A stretch of DNA of 64,000 bases, from assembly GCA_036389295.1 (NCBI GenBank), contig DASVQB010000046.1:1-64000 (forward strand), read 5' to 3'. The stretch's first letter is position 1. Each line of letters starts with the position of its first letter. The translations under genes and the position numbers were made by a program. The stretch is from AC-37 sp036389295. Its GTDB lineage: Bacteria > Actinomycetota > Thermoleophilia > Solirubrobacterales > Thermoleophilaceae. Of this stretch, positions 62,351-64,000 are shown piece after piece. The notes beneath the pieces were generated by a model. That model had not been told where the DNA came from. It worked only from the letters and a program-made list of their open reading frames with translations, and ran no database searches.

Positions 62351-63205
62351 TCAGTCCAGCGCCGGCTCCTCGTACGCCGGCAGGACGTCCGGCAGGCCCT
62401 CGCTGACGCGGTCGGTGAACTGCGGCGGGCGCTTCTCGACGAACGAGGCGATCCCCTCGCGGGCGTCGGCCGACTGGCCGCGCGCCTCGAACGCGAGCGT
62501 CTCGGCCCGGTGCGCGACGGCGGGATGCTCGGCGCCGAGCATCCGCCACGCGAGCTGCCGGGTGATCGCCACCGACACCGGCGCGCTGTGCTTGATGATC
62601 TTGCCCGCGAGCGAGTAGGCGGCGTCGAGCAGCTCGTCCGGCGGGTGGACCGCCTGGACGAGCCCGGCCGCGTGCGCCTCCTTGGCGGAGAACAGCCGCC
62701 CGGTCGACATCCACTCCATCGCCTGGCCGATCCCGACCATCCGCGGCAGGAACCAGGTCGAGCACGCCTCGGGCGTCATCCCGCGGCGCGCGAACACGAA
62801 GCCCATGCTGGCCCGCTCGGAGGCGAGTCGCACGTCCATCGGCAGCGTCATCGTGATCCCGACGCCGGTGGCGACGCCGTTGATCGCCGCGATCATCGGC
62901 TTGTGGCAGCGGTAGGCGCGCAGCGCCCAGCGGCCGCCCGCGTCCGGTGCGATGTAGTCGTCGCCGGCGTCGGCGGTCGAGTCGAACGTCGCGCCGCCGC
63001 CGGCCAGGTCCGCCCCGGTCGAGAACGCCCGCCCCTCGCCGGTCGCGACGATCGCCTTGACGTCGTCGTCGGCGTCGGCTCGGTCGAGCGCGTCCAGCAG
63101 CTCCTCGACCATCCGCATCGTCCACGCGTTCATCCGCTCGGGGCGGTTCATGGTCAGCGTGAGGATCCCGTCGGCAACCTCGTAGCGGATCTGCTCGTAC
63201 TCCAT
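62351..63205 (-). CDS. Enoyl-CoA hydratase/isomerase family protein
   Basis: 284 residues from ATG 63205 (gagggg upstream). Crotonase fold: LTLTMNRPERMNAWTMRMV, GRAFSTGADLAGGG (first oxyanion residue), KPMIAAINGVATGVGITMTLPMD (second), ARRGMTPEACSTWFLPRMVG with the catalytic-loop acidic residue. The longer insert FDSTADAGDDYIAPDAGG is common in actinobacterial members. Acts on acyl-CoA esters in beta-oxidation-type catabolism. It is followed upstream on the same strand by the GMC oxidoreductase, possibly one operon. Confidence 0.9.
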   Translation of the reverse strand: MEYEQIRYEVADGILTLTMNRPERMNAWTMRMVEELLDALDRADADDDVKAIVATGEGRAFSTGADLAGGGATFDSTADAGDDYIAPDAGGRWALRAYRCHKPMIAAINGVATGVGITMTLPMDVRLASERASMGFVFARRGMTPEACSTWFLPRMVGIGQAMEWMSTGRLFSAKEAHAAGLVQAVHPPDELLDAAYSLAGKIIKHSAPVSVAITRQLAWRMLGAEHPAVAHRAETLAFEARGQSADAREGIASFVEKRPPQFTDRVSEGLPDVLPAYEEPALD

Positions 63206-63240
63206 CGGCTCCCCTCGTTCGTCTTCCGTGTGCGCCCCGG

Positions 63241-64000
63241 CTAGGCGTGCGCGGCGGCCGGCTCCGCCGCGGCCGGCTCCCCGCGGCCGCGGATCAGGTC
63301 GGCAGCCCGCTCGGCGAGCGCGATCGTAGGCGCGTTCGTGTTCCCGCGCGGCACGGTCGGCATCACCGAGGCGTCGACCACCCGCAGCCCCTCGACGCCG
63401 CGGACGCGCAGCTCGGGGTCGACCACCGACGCGTCGTCCGTCCCCATCCGGCACGTGCCGACCGGGTGGTACAGCGTCTGCACGTTCTGCCGGATGTAGG
63501 CCGCGACGTCCTCGTCCGAGTCGGACGCCGGGACGTTGTACGGCTCGGCGATGTAGTCGGCCAGCGGCCCCGTCTCGCAGATCTCGCGACACAGCCTGAC
63601 CCCCGCCACGGCCGCGGCGAGGTCGTCCGGGTGCTCGTAGTAGTTGTGGAGGATCAGCGGCTTGGCGGTCGGGTCCGGCGACACGACGGCGACCTGGCCG
63701 CGGCTCCTCGGCTTGAGCACGCACGCGCCGAGCGCGAACCCGTGGCCGTCCGCCGGCACGAGCCCCTCGCCGTGGAAGATCGACGGCGCGAAGTGGAGCT
63801 GGAGGTCGGGCGCCGGCAGCCCGTCGCGGGTGCGGACGAAGCCGCCGGCCTCGGCCACGTTCGAGGTGAGCGGCCCCCGGCCCTCGCCCTGGAAGCTCGC
63901 GAGGTTCTCGTCGTTCAGCGCGCCGAACAGGCTGACCTCGGCGTCGGTGCGGAAGCTCACGCCGGCGTTCGGGTGGTCGTGCAGGTTGAGCCCGACCTCC
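63241..64000 (-). CDS. GMC family oxidoreductase (choline-dehydrogenase-like), C-terminal part
   Basis: Cut by the window end; about 253 residues are visible. VGLNLHDHP at the edge is the GMC VGxNLxDHP signature. The C-terminal GMC domain has TLYHPVGTCRMG with the catalytic His, then VEGLRVVDASVMPTVPRGNTNAPTIALAERAADLI, where Asn replaces the second His as in many alcohol oxidases. FAD enzyme oxidising an alcohol; substrate unknown. It ends 36 bases before the enoyl-CoA hydratase start on the same strand. Confidence 0.92.
   Translation of the reverse strand, partial: EVGLNLHDHPNAGVSFRTDAEVSLFGALNDENLASFQGEGRGPLTSNVAEAGGFVRTRDGLPAPDLQLHFAPSIFHGEGLVPADGHGFALGACVLKPRSRGQVAVVSPDPTAKPLILHNYYEHPDDLAAAVAGVRLCREICETGPLADYIAEPYNVPASDSDEDVAAYIRQNVQTLYHPVGTCRMGTDDASVVDPELRVRGVEGLRVVDASVMPTVPRGNTNAPTIALAERAADLIRGRGEPAAAEPAAAHA

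Overview
This is a very GC-rich chromosomal window with dense genes, GTG/TTG starts and many 4-base ATGA/GTGA stop-start overlaps. Several protein types point to an actinobacterium of the class Thermoleophilia (Solirubrobacterales-like): a short secreted protein with a NVVAYLALSIALGG signal segment, an RTX-repeat protein, secreted hydrolases with basic C-terminal domains, and a conserved-ends protein starting MGVLDDAIREHLELKR. The assignment is inference from family recognition. No plasmid, phage, insertion-sequence or CRISPR signature was seen.

1-12.3 kb is housekeeping. pdhA-pdhB-(small ORF)-pdhC encode a pyruvate dehydrogenase-type E1/E2, followed by a chagasin-like lipoprotein. Ferritin, an enolase-superfamily enzyme and PPK2 come next. 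A lipB-RDD-lipA run can octanoylate and lipoylate the E2 encoded upstream. It is followed by a rhomboid protease, a small membrane protein and a D-Ala-D-Ala carboxypeptidase.

12.3-31.2 kb is mostly secreted and envelope proteins (RTX protein, Gly/Ser-linker hydrolase, M15-like and M23 peptidases, I36-type inhibitor, phospholipase C-like enzyme, clan GH-A-like/LamG protein). Among them lie gdhA, a GGDEF diguanylate cyclase and two tRNA-Ala genes (UGC and CGC).

31.2-39.8 kb holds small enzymes and then a tetR-fdhA-fdhB-nrfD operon on the minus strand. fdhA contains an in-frame UGA followed by a SECIS-type hairpin, so it should be read as one selenocysteine formate dehydrogenase. The operon's membrane subunit appears to start at CTG. 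A cluster of GAAAC/GTTTC half-sites sits in front of tetR.

39.8-53.5 kb carries more secreted proteins (LVIVD propeller, DUF6351-like), a frameshifted gene, an MmpL transporter and a 4-coumarate-CoA-ligase-like enzyme. It ends with a CopC-CopD-FixH-like-periplasmic-binding-protein fusion that also appears to start at CTG.

53.5-64 kb is catabolic and regulatory. It holds two AlkZ-like glycosylase paralogs, a penicillin acylase, and a Baeyer-Villiger monooxygenase plus SDR pair divergent from a TetR gene with twin operators. A SigB/F-type sigma factor, an enoyl-CoA hydratase and a GMC oxidoreductase cut by the window edge complete it.
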